DNA of 45,739 bases from Bacteroidales bacterium. Its GTDB lineage: Bacteria; Bacteroidota; Bacteroidia; Bacteroidales; P3. How positions within the stretch are numbered: position 1 is the first letter of the stretch; every line of letters begins with the position of its first letter. The position numbers and the translations under genes are program-made. The notes under the pieces are model-generated. The model did not search any database. It was not told where the DNA came from and saw only the letters and a program-made list of their open reading frames with translations. Shown in pieces: positions 23,973 through 32,666 of the stretch. The stretch covers positions 1-45,739 of the forward strand of contig JAFTBM010000052.1 of NCBI GenBank assembly GCA_017455205.1. Reading direction: 5' to 3'.

Positions 23973-25156
23973 TGAATATCGCCGTCGGTCTGTCAGGAGG
24001 CATCGCAGCCTATAAAGTACCCGAACTGATAAGGCTGCTGAAGAATGCAGGCCACGAGGTACGCTGCGCCGCCACCGCCCACGCCCTGCAATTCGTAGGG
24101 GTAGCCACGCTCGAAACCGTCAGTCAGAACCCCCTCTACACCGACCTATTCGCCTCTGGTGGCACCGAACACATCCGCCTGCGCGACTGGGCCGACCTGC
24201 TCATCGTCGCCCCAGCCACCGCCAACATCATCGGCAAAATGGCCTCGGGCATAGCTGATGATGCCTTAAGCACCCTCCTCCTGGCCATGCCCACCAACCG
24301 TGTAGTGCTGGCTCCAGCCATGAACAGCCAAATGTGGATGCACCCCGCCGTGCAGCGCAACATCGCCACCCTCCGCAGTTGGGACGTGCAGATAGTAGGT
24401 CCCTGCGAAGGTGCACTCGCCTGCGGCAGCAGTGGCATAGGCCGCATGGCCGAACCAGCTGACATAGCAGCCGCTATCGCATCCTCGGATGCTCCACTCG
24501 CTGGCCAACACTGGCTCGTTACCGCAGGCCCCACCTACGAACGCATCGATGCCGTCCGCTACATAGGCAACTACTCCAGCGGCAAAATGGGCTACGCACT
24601 GGCCGAAGCGCTGGCCGAGGCTGGTGCCGAAGTGGTACTCGTCAGCGGTCCCACCGCCCTCACCACCCACCATCCACGCATCGTCTGCCACCGAGTGGAA
24701 TCCGCCCAGCAGATGCACACCATCGCCACACGCGAATTCCCCCAATGCCAAGGGGCTATCCTCGCAGCCGCCGTGGCCGACTACCGCCCCGAGCAATGCG
24801 CACCCAACAAACTGAAAAAGCAAGGCACTGAAGGTCTCACCCTCCACCTCGTGCAAAACCCCGACATCCTCGCCACCCTCGGACAAATGAAAACCGACAG
24901 CCAAACCCTCGTCGGGTTTGCCCTCGAGACCGACAACGAACTCGCCAACGCCCAGGCCAAACTTACCCGCAAAAACCTCGACTACATCGTCCTCAACTCC
25001 CTGCGCGACCCGGGCGCAGGCTTCAGTGTCGACACCAACAAAGTCCTCCTCCTCGGCCGCACAGGCCGATGCCTCGACCTCCCCCTGCAAAGCAAACGCG
25101 AGGTAGCACGGCAAATAGTGGCCACCATCGCCCTCCCCAACGCCCCCAAGCCATGA
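23972..25156 (+). CDS. coaBC: Bifunctional phosphopantothenoylcysteine synthetase/decarboxylase
   Basis: A 394-residue cytosolic flavoenzyme that joins cysteine to phosphopantothenate (CoaB) and decarboxylates the product to phosphopantetheine (CoaC) in coenzyme A synthesis. The CoaC half (about 1-175) has GLSGGIAAYK, active-site His67 in TEHIRLRDWAD, APATANIIGK, PAMNSQMW (115-122) and Cys151 in ACGSSGIGRM. The CoaB half begins VTAGPTYERID and has RYIGNYSSGKMGYALAEALA, AAVADYRP and the dimer segment with GFALETDNE. All key residues are present. It overlaps rpoZ by one base and the next gene as ATGA. Confidence 0.96.
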   Translation: MNIAVGLSGGIAAYKVPELIRLLKNAGHEVRCAATAHALQFVGVATLETVSQNPLYTDLFASGGTEHIRLRDWADLLIVAPATANIIGKMASGIADDALSTLLLAMPTNRVVLAPAMNSQMWMHPAVQRNIATLRSWDVQIVGPCEGALACGSSGIGRMAEPADIAAAIASSDAPLAGQHWLVTAGPTYERIDAVRYIGNYSSGKMGYALAEALAEAGAEVVLVSGPTALTTHHPRIVCHRVESAQQMHTIATREFPQCQGAILAAAVADYRPEQCAPNKLKKQGTEGLTLHLVQNPDILATLGQMKTDSQTLVGFALETDNELANAQAKLTRKNLDYIVLNSLRDPGAGFSVDTNKVLLLGRTGRCLDLPLQSKREVARQIVATIALPNAPKP

Positions 25157-26130
25157 AAAAGCTCGCCATAGCTGCCATCGTGCTCTCCTCCATCGCCATC
25201 GCTGGCGAGATATTCATCTTTGCCACCCGTAAAGAAGCCAACAGCGACGAACTCATCCGCCGCGCCATCAAAGCCGACTATCGCGTCTACGCCCCTCCCC
25301 TGCCCGACACCCTCTCGTTCTGTGGCGAGCGCGTCCCGCTCAACATATACTACGTGCGCGAAAGCCTCGACCGCGAACTGGTCAGCAACATGTACTACCA
25401 AAGCAACACCCTCTTCTACTTCAAGCGTGCCGTCCGCACCTTCCCCATCATCGAACGCATCCTCCGCGAGGAAGGAATGCCCGACGACCTGAAATACCTC
25501 TGCGTCATCGAAAGTGGCCTGCAGAACGTCACCTCGCCCGCCGGTGCCTCGGGCTACTGGCAATTCATGAAAACCACCGCCCAGCAATACGGTCTGGAAA
25601 TCACCGACGACATCGACATGCGCAACCACCTCGACTCCTCCACCCGTGCCGCCTGCACCTACTTCAAGATGCTCCGCCAACGCTTCGGCAACTGGACTTC
25701 AGCCGCCGCTGCCTACAACTGCGGCGAAAACGGCCTCGCCCGCCGCCTCGCCAACCAGCGGCAAACAAGCTACTACGACCTCCTGCTCAACAGCGAAACC
25801 CAACGCTACGTCTACCGCATCCTCGCCCTCAAACTCCTCATGCAGCACCCGCAGGACTACGGCTTCGTCCTCCGCCGCTGCGACACCTACCCCGAGCTCC
25901 CCTTCGAAGAAGTGCAACTCTCCGAGCGCAACACCGACCTCGTCCAATTCGCCCTCGACCACGGCACCTCCTACAAAATGCTCCGCTCCCTCAACCCTTG
26001 GCTCACCTCCGACCACCTCAAAAACCCACTCTCCAAAACCTACACCCTCCGCATCCCCACCAAAAAAGGCACCGAATACAACACCATCGTCCGCGGTCGC
26101 CACGACACCACCGTCATCGAAAACCTCTAA
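25153..26130 (+). CDS. Membrane-anchored lytic murein transglycosylase (SLT family)
   Basis: A 325-residue peptidoglycan lyase that cleaves glycan strands to 1,6-anhydromuramoyl products. The ATG at 25153 overlaps the coaBC stop (ATGA) and gives a hydrophobic N-terminal anchor (KKLAIAAIVLSSIAIAGEIFIF) without a clear cleavage site. The SLT domain covers about residues 85-230: catalytic Glu in YLCVIESGLQNVTSPAGASG, then GYWQFMKTT, AAAYNCGENG and the YVYRILALKLL helix. The C-terminal 70 residues (ELPFEEVQLSERNTDLVQFA, MLRSLNPWLTSDHL, YTLRIPTKKG) look like a degenerate LysM-like wall-binding region as in MltD. It is probably attached to the inner membrane, facing the periplasm. Confidence 0.9.
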   Translation: MKKLAIAAIVLSSIAIAGEIFIFATRKEANSDELIRRAIKADYRVYAPPLPDTLSFCGERVPLNIYYVRESLDRELVSNMYYQSNTLFYFKRAVRTFPIIERILREEGMPDDLKYLCVIESGLQNVTSPAGASGYWQFMKTTAQQYGLEITDDIDMRNHLDSSTRAACTYFKMLRQRFGNWTSAAAAYNCGENGLARRLANQRQTSYYDLLLNSETQRYVYRILALKLLMQHPQDYGFVLRRCDTYPELPFEEVQLSERNTDLVQFALDHGTSYKMLRSLNPWLTSDHLKNPLSKTYTLRIPTKKGTEYNTIVRGRHDTTVIENL

Positions 26131-26147
26131 ACCCAAACCCCATCATC

Positions 26148-27155
26148 ATGGCCCTCACCGACAAACAGCTCATCGCCGAACTCGACAAAGGCACCTACAA
26201 GCCCGTCTACCTCCTCATGGGCGAAGAAGACTACTACATCGACAAAATATCCGACCACATCGAGCAGCACCTCATCGACCCCTCCCTGCGCGACTTCGAC
26301 CAGACCGTAGTCTACGGACGCGACGTAGACATGGCCACCGTCATCACCCACGCCAAACGCTTCCCCATGATGTCGCCCATCCACTTGGTCATCGTCAAAG
26401 AAGCCCAAATGATCGACCTCCGCCAGTGGGACACCCTCGCCGCCTACCTCGCCCAACCCGCCCCACAAAGCCTCCTCCTGCTCTGCTACCGCCATAAAAA
26501 ACTCGACAAACGAACCGCCGCCTACAAAGCCATCGCCAAAGCAGGCATCGTCTACGAAACCCCCAAAATCTACGACAACCAAGTCCCCGCCTGGATCAAA
26601 AGCGAAGTAGCCTCCCACGGCCACTCCATCACCGACAAAGCCGCCTATATGCTCGGCGAATTCCTCGGCACCGAACTGAGCAAAATCGCCAACGAACTCT
26701 CCAAACTCTACCCCCTGCTCACCGCCGGCACCCCCATCGACGAAACCCTCGTCGAACAACAAATCGGCATCAGCAAAGACTACAACGTCTTCGAACTCCA
26801 AAACGCCATCGGACGCCGCGACCCCGCCATGTGCAACCGCATCGTCAACCACTTCGCTGCCAACCCCAAGCAAAACCCCATCCAGCCCGTACTCGCCCTA
26901 CTCTACGGCTACTTCCTGAAAATCATGTACTACCACCAGCTCGAAAACAAAACCGACGCTCCGCAAGTGCTCGGCTGCGCCCCCATGTTCGTCAAAGACT
27001 ACGCCCAAGCAGCCTCCCACTACTCCCTCCCCAAACTCGCCTCCTGCATCGGCTACCTCTACGAAGCCGACCTCCGCAGCAAAGGCGTCCGCGCATCGGG
27101 CGAAGTGGCCGAAGGAGAAATCCTCAAAGAACTCATCTTCAAAATCATCCACTAA
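26148..27155 (+). CDS. holA: DNA polymerase III delta subunit
   Basis: A 335-residue clamp-loader subunit that opens the beta sliding clamp. The ATG at 26148 gives MALTDKQLIAELDKGTYKPV; earlier in-frame codons are a Pro/His-rich shadow of the upstream gene. Family features are YLLMGEEDYYIDKISDHIEQ (residues about 20-40), TVVYGRDVDMATVITHAKRFPMM, LVIVKEAQMID, YLAQPAPQSLLLLCYRHKKLDKR and the C-terminal collar helices (FELQNAIGRRDPAMCNRIVNHF, LYGYFLKIMYYHQ). Length is normal. It follows the transglycosylase by 17 bp and precedes a TonB receptor by 10 bp, so a replication gene is embedded in an envelope unit. Confidence 0.93.
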   Translation: MALTDKQLIAELDKGTYKPVYLLMGEEDYYIDKISDHIEQHLIDPSLRDFDQTVVYGRDVDMATVITHAKRFPMMSPIHLVIVKEAQMIDLRQWDTLAAYLAQPAPQSLLLLCYRHKKLDKRTAAYKAIAKAGIVYETPKIYDNQVPAWIKSEVASHGHSITDKAAYMLGEFLGTELSKIANELSKLYPLLTAGTPIDETLVEQQIGISKDYNVFELQNAIGRRDPAMCNRIVNHFAANPKQNPIQPVLALLYGYFLKIMYYHQLENKTDAPQVLGCAPMFVKDYAQAASHYSLPKLASCIGYLYEADLRSKGVRASGEVAEGEILKELIFKIIH

Positions 27156-27165
27156 CCCCACACCT

Positions 27166-29481
27166 ATGCTCCGACGCACCCTCCTGCTCCTTCTCACCCT
27201 CGCCGCCGCCGCCCTCGCCACTGCCCAAGGCACCATCCGCGGCACCCTCTTCGACGACTCCAACGGCGAAGCCATCCCCTTTGCCAACGTAGTGCTCGAA
27301 GGCACACGCCTCGGCTGCGCCACCGACATCTCCGGCTTCTTCCTCATCAGCCGCATCCCCGAAGGCAACTACACCCTCCGCGTCCGCTACATCGGCTACG
27401 AGGAATACACCGCCCCCGTCCAAGTAACCTCCCGCACCCAGACCCTCACCCTCCGCCTCAAGCCTTCATCCAAAATGCTTGAAACCGTGGAAATCACCGA
27501 CAGCAAAGTGGAAGAACGCCGCATGCAGACCCAGGTGAGCGTCGAAAAAATCACAGCCTCGCAAATCCAGCAAATGCCCTCCATCGGTGGCCAAGCCGAC
27601 CTGGCACAATACATGCAAGTGCTTCCCGGCATCAGCTCCACCGGCGACCAAGGAGGCCAACTCTACATCCGCGGCGGCTCCATGGTGCAAAACCTCTGCC
27701 TGCTCGACGGCATGATAGTCTACAACCCCTTCCACTCCATCGGTCTCTACTCCATCTTCGAGACCGACGTCATCCTCAACGCCGACATCTACACCGGCGG
27801 CTTCGGCGCCGAATACGGCGGACGCCTCTCCTCGGTCATGGACATCACCACCCGCGATGGCAACAAACGCCACCACAGCGGCAAACTCGGACTCAACACC
27901 TTCGGAGCCAGCCTCATCATGGAAGGCCCCCTCAAACGCGAAACCGACCGCTCCAAAACCTCCTTCACCTACCTCCTCACCGCCAAAAACTCCTTCCTCT
28001 CCCGCAGCTCCACCACCCTCTACCCCTACATCGACGGCGGCCTACCCTTCGACTTCCTCGACCTCTACGGCAAACTCACCCTCAACTCCGGAACAGGCAG
28101 CAAAGTCAGCCTCTTCGGCTTCCGCTTCGACGACCAAGTCCTCGGCTACCAAGCCCTCGCCGACTACCACTGGCAAAACATCGGCGCTGGCACCAACTTC
28201 TCCGTCGTCACCGGCACCTCCGCCATCCTCGACGGCAACATCGCCTACTCCGACTACAACATCACCCTCGACAACGGCTCCGCCAAACGCCAATACAGCT
28301 CCATCGGCGGCTTCAACCTCACCCTCCAAATCACCAACTTCCTCGCCCACGGCAAACTCAAATACGGCATCAGCATGGAAGGCTACAACACCGACTACCG
28401 CTTCACCAACACCTACGGCTACACCACCACCCAAGCCAAACCCTCCACCAACCTCGCCGGCTACGCCACCTACAAATGGGCCAGCAGCCGCCTCCTCCTC
28501 GACCCCGGCCTCCGCCTCGCCTACTACGCCACCCTCGGCCACCTCAGCCCTGAACCCCGACTGGCCGCCAAATTCAACCTCACCCCCGACCTACGCCTCA
28601 AATTCGCCGGCGGCCTCTACAGCCAAATCTTCCTCGACGCCCGCTCCGACAACGACATCGTCAACCTCTTCAACGGCTTCCTCACCGGCTCGGCCGACCT
28701 CAGCCTACCCCACACCTTCCTCGGCAACGAAATCAACACCTACACCCAAAAAGCCAAACACGCCGTCCTCGGCCTCGAATACAACCTCGGCGAACACACC
28801 ACCCTCAACCTCGAAGCCTACTACAAACACTTCGACCAACTCATCAACGCCAACCGCAACCAAATCTACGACCCACAAGACCTCACCTACCAAAGCGGCC
28901 CCTACGCACAGCCCGAATACCTGCGCACAGCCTTCATCATCGAAAAAGGCCACGCTGCCGGCCTCGACTTCAGCGCCTGCCTCGACCTCGAACGGCTCTA
29001 CCTCTGGGCCACCTACTCCCTCGGCTTCGTCAGCCGCACCGACGAAACCACCACCTACCGCCCACACTACGACCGCCGCCACACCATCAACCTCCTCGCC
29101 ACCTACGCCCTCGGCAGCCAACGCCAATGGGAACTCAGCACCCGCTGGTCCTACGGCAGCGGCTACCCCTACACCCAAACCCAAGGCATCTACCAGCAAC
29201 TCCTCTTCCCTCAAGGCATCGCCTCCGACTACACACAAGAAAACGGCCACTACAGCATCCACTACGCCGACCTCTACCAAGGCCGGCTGCCCGACTACCA
29301 CCGCCTCGACCTCGGCATCAAACGCCGATTCTCGCTCGGCAAACGCTCCGTGCTCGAAGTCAACGCCTCGGTTACCAACCTCTACAGCCGCCAAAACATC
29401 TTCTACTTCGACCGCACCACCCACCGCCGCATCAACCAGCTCCCCATCCTCGCCTGCCTCGGCCTCTCGCTCACCTACTGA
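27166..29481 (+). CDS. TonB-dependent receptor with carboxypeptidase-regulatory-like N-domain (second)
   Basis: A 771-residue outer-membrane receptor. A signal peptide (LRRTLLLLLTLAAAALATA) leaves Gln. A regulatory-like beta-sandwich (GTIRGTLFDDSNGEAIPFAN to about residue 105) is followed by the plug with LYIRGGSMVQNLCLLDGMIVYNPFHS (about 165-190) and FGAEYGGRLSSVMDITTRDG. The barrel ends LGLSLTY. There is no adjacent SusD or DUF4249 gene. It starts 10 bp after holA and appears to be last in the bamD-rpoZ-coaBC run. Third codon positions are overwhelmingly C. Ligand unknown. Confidence 0.92.
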   Translation: MLRRTLLLLLTLAAAALATAQGTIRGTLFDDSNGEAIPFANVVLEGTRLGCATDISGFFLISRIPEGNYTLRVRYIGYEEYTAPVQVTSRTQTLTLRLKPSSKMLETVEITDSKVEERRMQTQVSVEKITASQIQQMPSIGGQADLAQYMQVLPGISSTGDQGGQLYIRGGSMVQNLCLLDGMIVYNPFHSIGLYSIFETDVILNADIYTGGFGAEYGGRLSSVMDITTRDGNKRHHSGKLGLNTFGASLIMEGPLKRETDRSKTSFTYLLTAKNSFLSRSSTTLYPYIDGGLPFDFLDLYGKLTLNSGTGSKVSLFGFRFDDQVLGYQALADYHWQNIGAGTNFSVVTGTSAILDGNIAYSDYNITLDNGSAKRQYSSIGGFNLTLQITNFLAHGKLKYGISMEGYNTDYRFTNTYGYTTTQAKPSTNLAGYATYKWASSRLLLDPGLRLAYYATLGHLSPEPRLAAKFNLTPDLRLKFAGGLYSQIFLDARSDNDIVNLFNGFLTGSADLSLPHTFLGNEINTYTQKAKHAVLGLEYNLGEHTTLNLEAYYKHFDQLINANRNQIYDPQDLTYQSGPYAQPEYLRTAFIIEKGHAAGLDFSACLDLERLYLWATYSLGFVSRTDETTTYRPHYDRRHTINLLATYALGSQRQWELSTRWSYGSGYPYTQTQGIYQQLLFPQGIASDYTQENGHYSIHYADLYQGRLPDYHRLDLGIKRRFSLGKRSVLEVNASVTNLYSRQNIFYFDRTTHRRINQLPILACLGLSLTY

Positions 29482-29608
29482 TGCCGCCCACTTCGCCCCG
29501 TCGAGCCTTCCGTCCTACTCCCCCAATCCACCCACCCTGCACCCCAAGGCAGCTCGATTTCGGCCCCATACGAAAAAAAATTCAAAAAAGCAAGCACGGA
29601 CAAACTAC

Positions 29609-29913
29609 TTCGTGTGCGAACTAATTGTATCCCCCAGCCACCCACGCTGCACCCTCGCCGCTTTCCCGCCGTATTTCCTCCGTATGGATACGGACTTGAT
29701 ACGGAGCGGATACGGAGGGGATACGGAGCGGATACGGAGGGGATGCCTACCTGAAGCCAACAAGGTGCTAACAATGAGGCAGTTGAATTTCAGCAAAAAT
29801 GCTATTTCTTTGGAAATAAAATCCTTTGAGGCAATAATTGCCGGCCGAAAGGGGCAGAAAAAAATCGAAAGAAAAAGAGAAAAAAAATGAATTAGTTCGC
29901 ACACGAACTAATT
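29609..29913 (+). repeat. Composite repeat, copy B, with 18-bp terminal inverted repeats
   Basis: The 66-bp core at 29686-29751 repeats copy A (476-541) nearly base for base as 11-mers of GGATACGGAGC. It is preceded by the small hairpin CCGTAT-GG-ATACGG (29680-29693). CGAAAGGGGCAGAA lies about 95 nt after it. The whole is bounded by an exact 18-nt inverted pair, TTCGTGTGCGAACTAATT (29609-29626) and its complement (29890-29907). The right end is itself a perfect 10-bp-stem dyad, 29890-29899 with 29904-29913. Nothing coding is seen in the 581 bp between the TonB receptor and the next gene (29482-30062). Confidence 0.72.
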
Positions 29914-30062
29914 TTCGCCCCCAAAAAGTGCATTTTTCCATCCCACACGAGGTGCATAGCGGTGGCCACTTACCCCCGCCGAAAAAAGACACCCTGTGGC
30001 AGAAAAAAAATATGGTGTCGGCACACAATAAAGGGGAGCAGCTGTCGTTTGAAGAGACGGCA

Positions 30063-30668
30063 ATGAACCGAAAGGCACACATCATACTGCTGGTAGCCTG
30101 CCTCGTGGCGGGTGCGGCACAAAGCCAGGAGGCCGACAGCACCGCCCTGCGCCTACGCCTCGGCGTGGGGACTTCGGTAGAGTCGGGCTTCGGTCGCGTG
30201 CGGTCGCTGACGTGGGTAGCCCCTCGCATCGAGTGGCACCCGAGCGAGCGGCTGACGCTGACGGGGGGCTTTGCGGCGGTGGGGTCGCTGCTGCCCGAAG
30301 CTCCGCTTCAGGGCATCCAGCCCCGAAATTATGCTCCCCTTCGGCAAGGGACAAGAGCTAACATGTTGTGGGGGAAGGCCGAGGTGCAGGTGGGCGAGCG
30401 GACGTGGCTGTGGGGCAAGATGGCCTACGCTGGCGGCTGGGTGCAGCCGCTGTGGGGCGTGGGGGCACGGCCAGTGGAGGCGGTAGCCTTCAGCGGAGGC
30501 ATGGCCTACGAGATGGCGAGCGGGCGATGGCTGGAGCTGCACGTGAGCGTGCTGCACGACCGCTATGGCACCCTGCCCGAGGCTGTGGGCCTCGGGCGCG
30601 GCTGCGAGCCGTGGGGCGGCTGGTGCACCTGGGGGAGTGAGCCTTGGGGAATGGCCTTTGGATATTAG
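30063..30668 (+). CDS. Small exported protein, probable outer-membrane barrel, unknown function
   Basis: A 201-residue exported protein I do not recognise by name. The ATG at 30063 gives a signal peptide (NRKAHIILLVACLVAGAAQS) followed by Gln; a much longer in-frame extension upstream is Lys-rich and runs through the repeat, so it was rejected. The mature part alternates amphipathic strands with Gly, Trp and Tyr (LRLGVGTSVESGFGRVRSLT, RLTLTGGFAAVGSLL, MLWGKAEVQVGERTWLWGKM, WLELHVSVLHDRYGTL), which suggests an eight-stranded barrel, and it ends in Gly-Tyr. It lies 45 bp upstream of the DUF4290 gene in a unit with murA. Function cannot be inferred further. Confidence 0.72.
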   Translation: MNRKAHIILLVACLVAGAAQSQEADSTALRLRLGVGTSVESGFGRVRSLTWVAPRIEWHPSERLTLTGGFAAVGSLLPEAPLQGIQPRNYAPLRQGTRANMLWGKAEVQVGERTWLWGKMAYAGGWVQPLWGVGARPVEAVAFSGGMAYEMASGRWLELHVSVLHDRYGTLPEAVGLGRGCEPWGGWCTWGSEPWGMAFGY

Positions 30669-30713
30669 AGAAAAAAGCGGCCAAGACGACCGCAGAAAGA
30701 TAGAGACAGCAAC

Positions 30714-31331
30714 GTGGAATACAACACACAGCGACAGACACTGAAGATCACCGACTACGGGCGGGTGGTGGCCAAGATGATAGACTACGCCCGAACCATA
30801 GCCGACCGCGAGGAGCGTACCCACGCGGCGCATACCATCGTGGAGGTCATGGCGCAGGTCAATCCCAAAGTCAAAGAGCGAACCGACTATCGCCACATTC
30901 TGTGGGATCACCTGATGCTGCTGGCCGACTATAGCCTCGATGTGGACTGCCCCTACGAACTGCATCCCACCGAGTCGGTTACGCCGAAGCCACGGCAGCT
31001 GACCTACCACAACGGACAGATACGCTATCGCCACTATGGGCAGACGCTGGAGGCGATGGTCAAGGCGGTGGCCGAACTTCCCGAAAGCGAAGAGCGCACG
31101 CGACTCACCGAGCAGATTGCCCACATGATGAAGCGGCAATACCTGCAATGGAACCGCGACACAGTGGACGACCAGCTGCTGCGCGACCAACTGGAGGAGC
31201 TTAGCGGCGGCAGGCTGCGACTGGCGGAAGGGTTTAGCTTCCACGACACACAGTTCTACGGCGAGAACCTCGGCACTGGGGCTGCCAAAAAGGAGTCTAC
31301 GGCTCGGAAACGCCGCAAAAAGAAGAAATAA
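30714..31331 (+). CDS. DUF4290 family protein (GTG start)
   Basis: A 205-residue cytosolic protein. The first codon is GTG at 30714, giving MEYNTQRQTLKITDYGRVVA, which is exactly how DUF4290 proteins begin; the next Met is 21 residues in and would remove the conserved start. Later conserved parts are WDHLMLLADYSLDVDCPY (about residues 64-81) and the helical segment around MKRQYLQWNRDTVDD. The tail is strongly basic (KRRKKKK) and may touch nucleic acid. The family has no proven function, but its gene commonly precedes murA in Bacteroidales, as here (18 bp gap). Confidence 0.87.
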   Translation: MEYNTQRQTLKITDYGRVVAKMIDYARTIADREERTHAAHTIVEVMAQVNPKVKERTDYRHILWDHLMLLADYSLDVDCPYELHPTESVTPKPRQLTYHNGQIRYRHYGQTLEAMVKAVAELPESEERTRLTEQIAHMMKRQYLQWNRDTVDDQLLRDQLEELSGGRLRLAEGFSFHDTQFYGENLGTGAAKKESTARKRRKKKK

Positions 31332-31349
31332 ACGGAGAGACAGAGAGCG

Positions 31350-32666
31350 ATGGCCAGCTTTGAGATAACGGGAGGGAAGAAACTGCGGGGCGAGATAGTG
31401 CCGCAGGGGGCCAAGAACGAGGCACTGCAGGTGATATGTGCAGTGCTGCTGACGGAGGAGCGGGTGCGGATAGAGCATGTGCCCGACATTCGCGATGTGA
31501 ACCGATTGATCGAGCTGCTGCAGCTGCTGGGGGTGAAGGTGAGTGAGAACAAAGAGGCAGCCTGCGAGAGTGGACGGACGTTTGAGTTCCAGGCCGATGA
31601 GGTGAAACTTGAAGTGCTATCAAGTCCTGAATACCACGCCCAGGCTGGCACACTGCGAGGGAGCATCATGCTGGTGGGGCCGCTGCTGTCGCGCTTTGGG
31701 CGGGCGGTGGTGCCGCAACCTGGGGGCGACAAGATTGGTCGCCGCCGGCTCGACACGCACTTCCTCGGCATGGAGCAGCTGGGAGCCAAGGTGGATTATC
31801 AGTTCAACGCCTACATGGTGGAAGCCCGTCGCCTGAAAGGCACCTATATGTTACTCGACGAGGCATCGGTAACGGGGACGGCCAACCTGGTGATGGCTGC
31901 CGTCCTGGCACATGGCACCACCACCATCATGAACGCTGCCTGCGAGCCTTACGTCTACCAGCTCTGCCAGATGCTCAACCAGATGGGAGCTCGCATCAGC
32001 GGCGTGGGGAGCAACCTGCTGACCATCCGCGGGGTGCGCCAGTTGCACGGCTGCACCCACCGCTTGCTGCCCGATATGATTGAGGTGGGGTCGTTTATCG
32101 GGATGGCTGCCATGACGCAGAGCGACATCATCATCAAGAACGCACAGGTGCAGCACTTGGGGCTGATACCGCAGGTGTTTCGGAGGCTGGGGGTGGAGGT
32201 GTGGCAAAAAGGCGACGACCTATACGTTCCCCCGCTGGAGCACTACGAGATTGAGCGCTTTATGGATGGGAGCATCATGACCATAGCCGATGCACCGTGG
32301 CCTGGGTTCACGCCCGACCTGATATCGATAGCCCTCGTGGTGGCCACGCAGGCCAAAGGGAGCGTGCTGATACATCAGAAGATGTTTGAGAGCCGCCTCT
32401 TCTTCGTAGACAAGCTGATCGACATGGGTGCACAGATCATCCTCTGCGACCCGCACCGTGCCACTGTGATTGGCCTCGACCGCGAGCACAAGCTGCGTGG
32501 TGTGCGTATGGCCTCGCCCGACATCCGCGCTGGTGTAGCACTGCTCATCGCTGCCCTCAGCGCCGAGGGAAAGAGCCGAATAGACAACATCGAACAAATC
32601 GACCGCGGCTACCAGCATATCGACCGCCGATTGCGGCAGCTGGGAGCCGACATCAAGAGAATATGA
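31350..32666 (+). CDS. murA: UDP-N-acetylglucosamine 1-carboxyvinyltransferase with Asp in place of catalytic Cys
   Basis: A 438-residue cytosolic enzyme that transfers enolpyruvate from PEP to UDP-GlcNAc, the first committed step of peptidoglycan synthesis. Motifs: PQGAKNEALQVICAVLL (about 17-33, with the PEP-binding Lys-Asn), RFGRAVVPQPGGDKIGRRRLD (about 116-136), TGTANLVMAAVLAHGTT, and DIRAGVALLIAALSAEGKS near the end. At the position of E. coli Cys115 (PGGCxIG) the protein has Asp127 (codon 31728-31730). Cys-to-Asp MurA enzymes are known to stay active and to resist fosfomycin, which alkylates the Cys. The stop overlaps the next start (ATGA). Confidence 0.96.
   Translation: MASFEITGGKKLRGEIVPQGAKNEALQVICAVLLTEERVRIEHVPDIRDVNRLIELLQLLGVKVSENKEAACESGRTFEFQADEVKLEVLSSPEYHAQAGTLRGSIMLVGPLLSRFGRAVVPQPGGDKIGRRRLDTHFLGMEQLGAKVDYQFNAYMVEARRLKGTYMLLDEASVTGTANLVMAAVLAHGTTTIMNAACEPYVYQLCQMLNQMGARISGVGSNLLTIRGVRQLHGCTHRLLPDMIEVGSFIGMAAMTQSDIIIKNAQVQHLGLIPQVFRRLGVEVWQKGDDLYVPPLEHYEIERFMDGSIMTIADAPWPGFTPDLISIALVVATQAKGSVLIHQKMFESRLFFVDKLIDMGAQIILCDPHRATVIGLDREHKLRGVRMASPDIRAGVALLIAALSAEGKSRIDNIEQIDRGYQHIDRRLRQLGADIKRI

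Noticed and set aside
27857-29890. 677-codon plus-strand frame overlapping the second TonB receptor
   Set aside because: Ser/Thr/Pro/Ala-rich shadow in the +1 frame caused by the extreme C-ending codons of the receptor gene.
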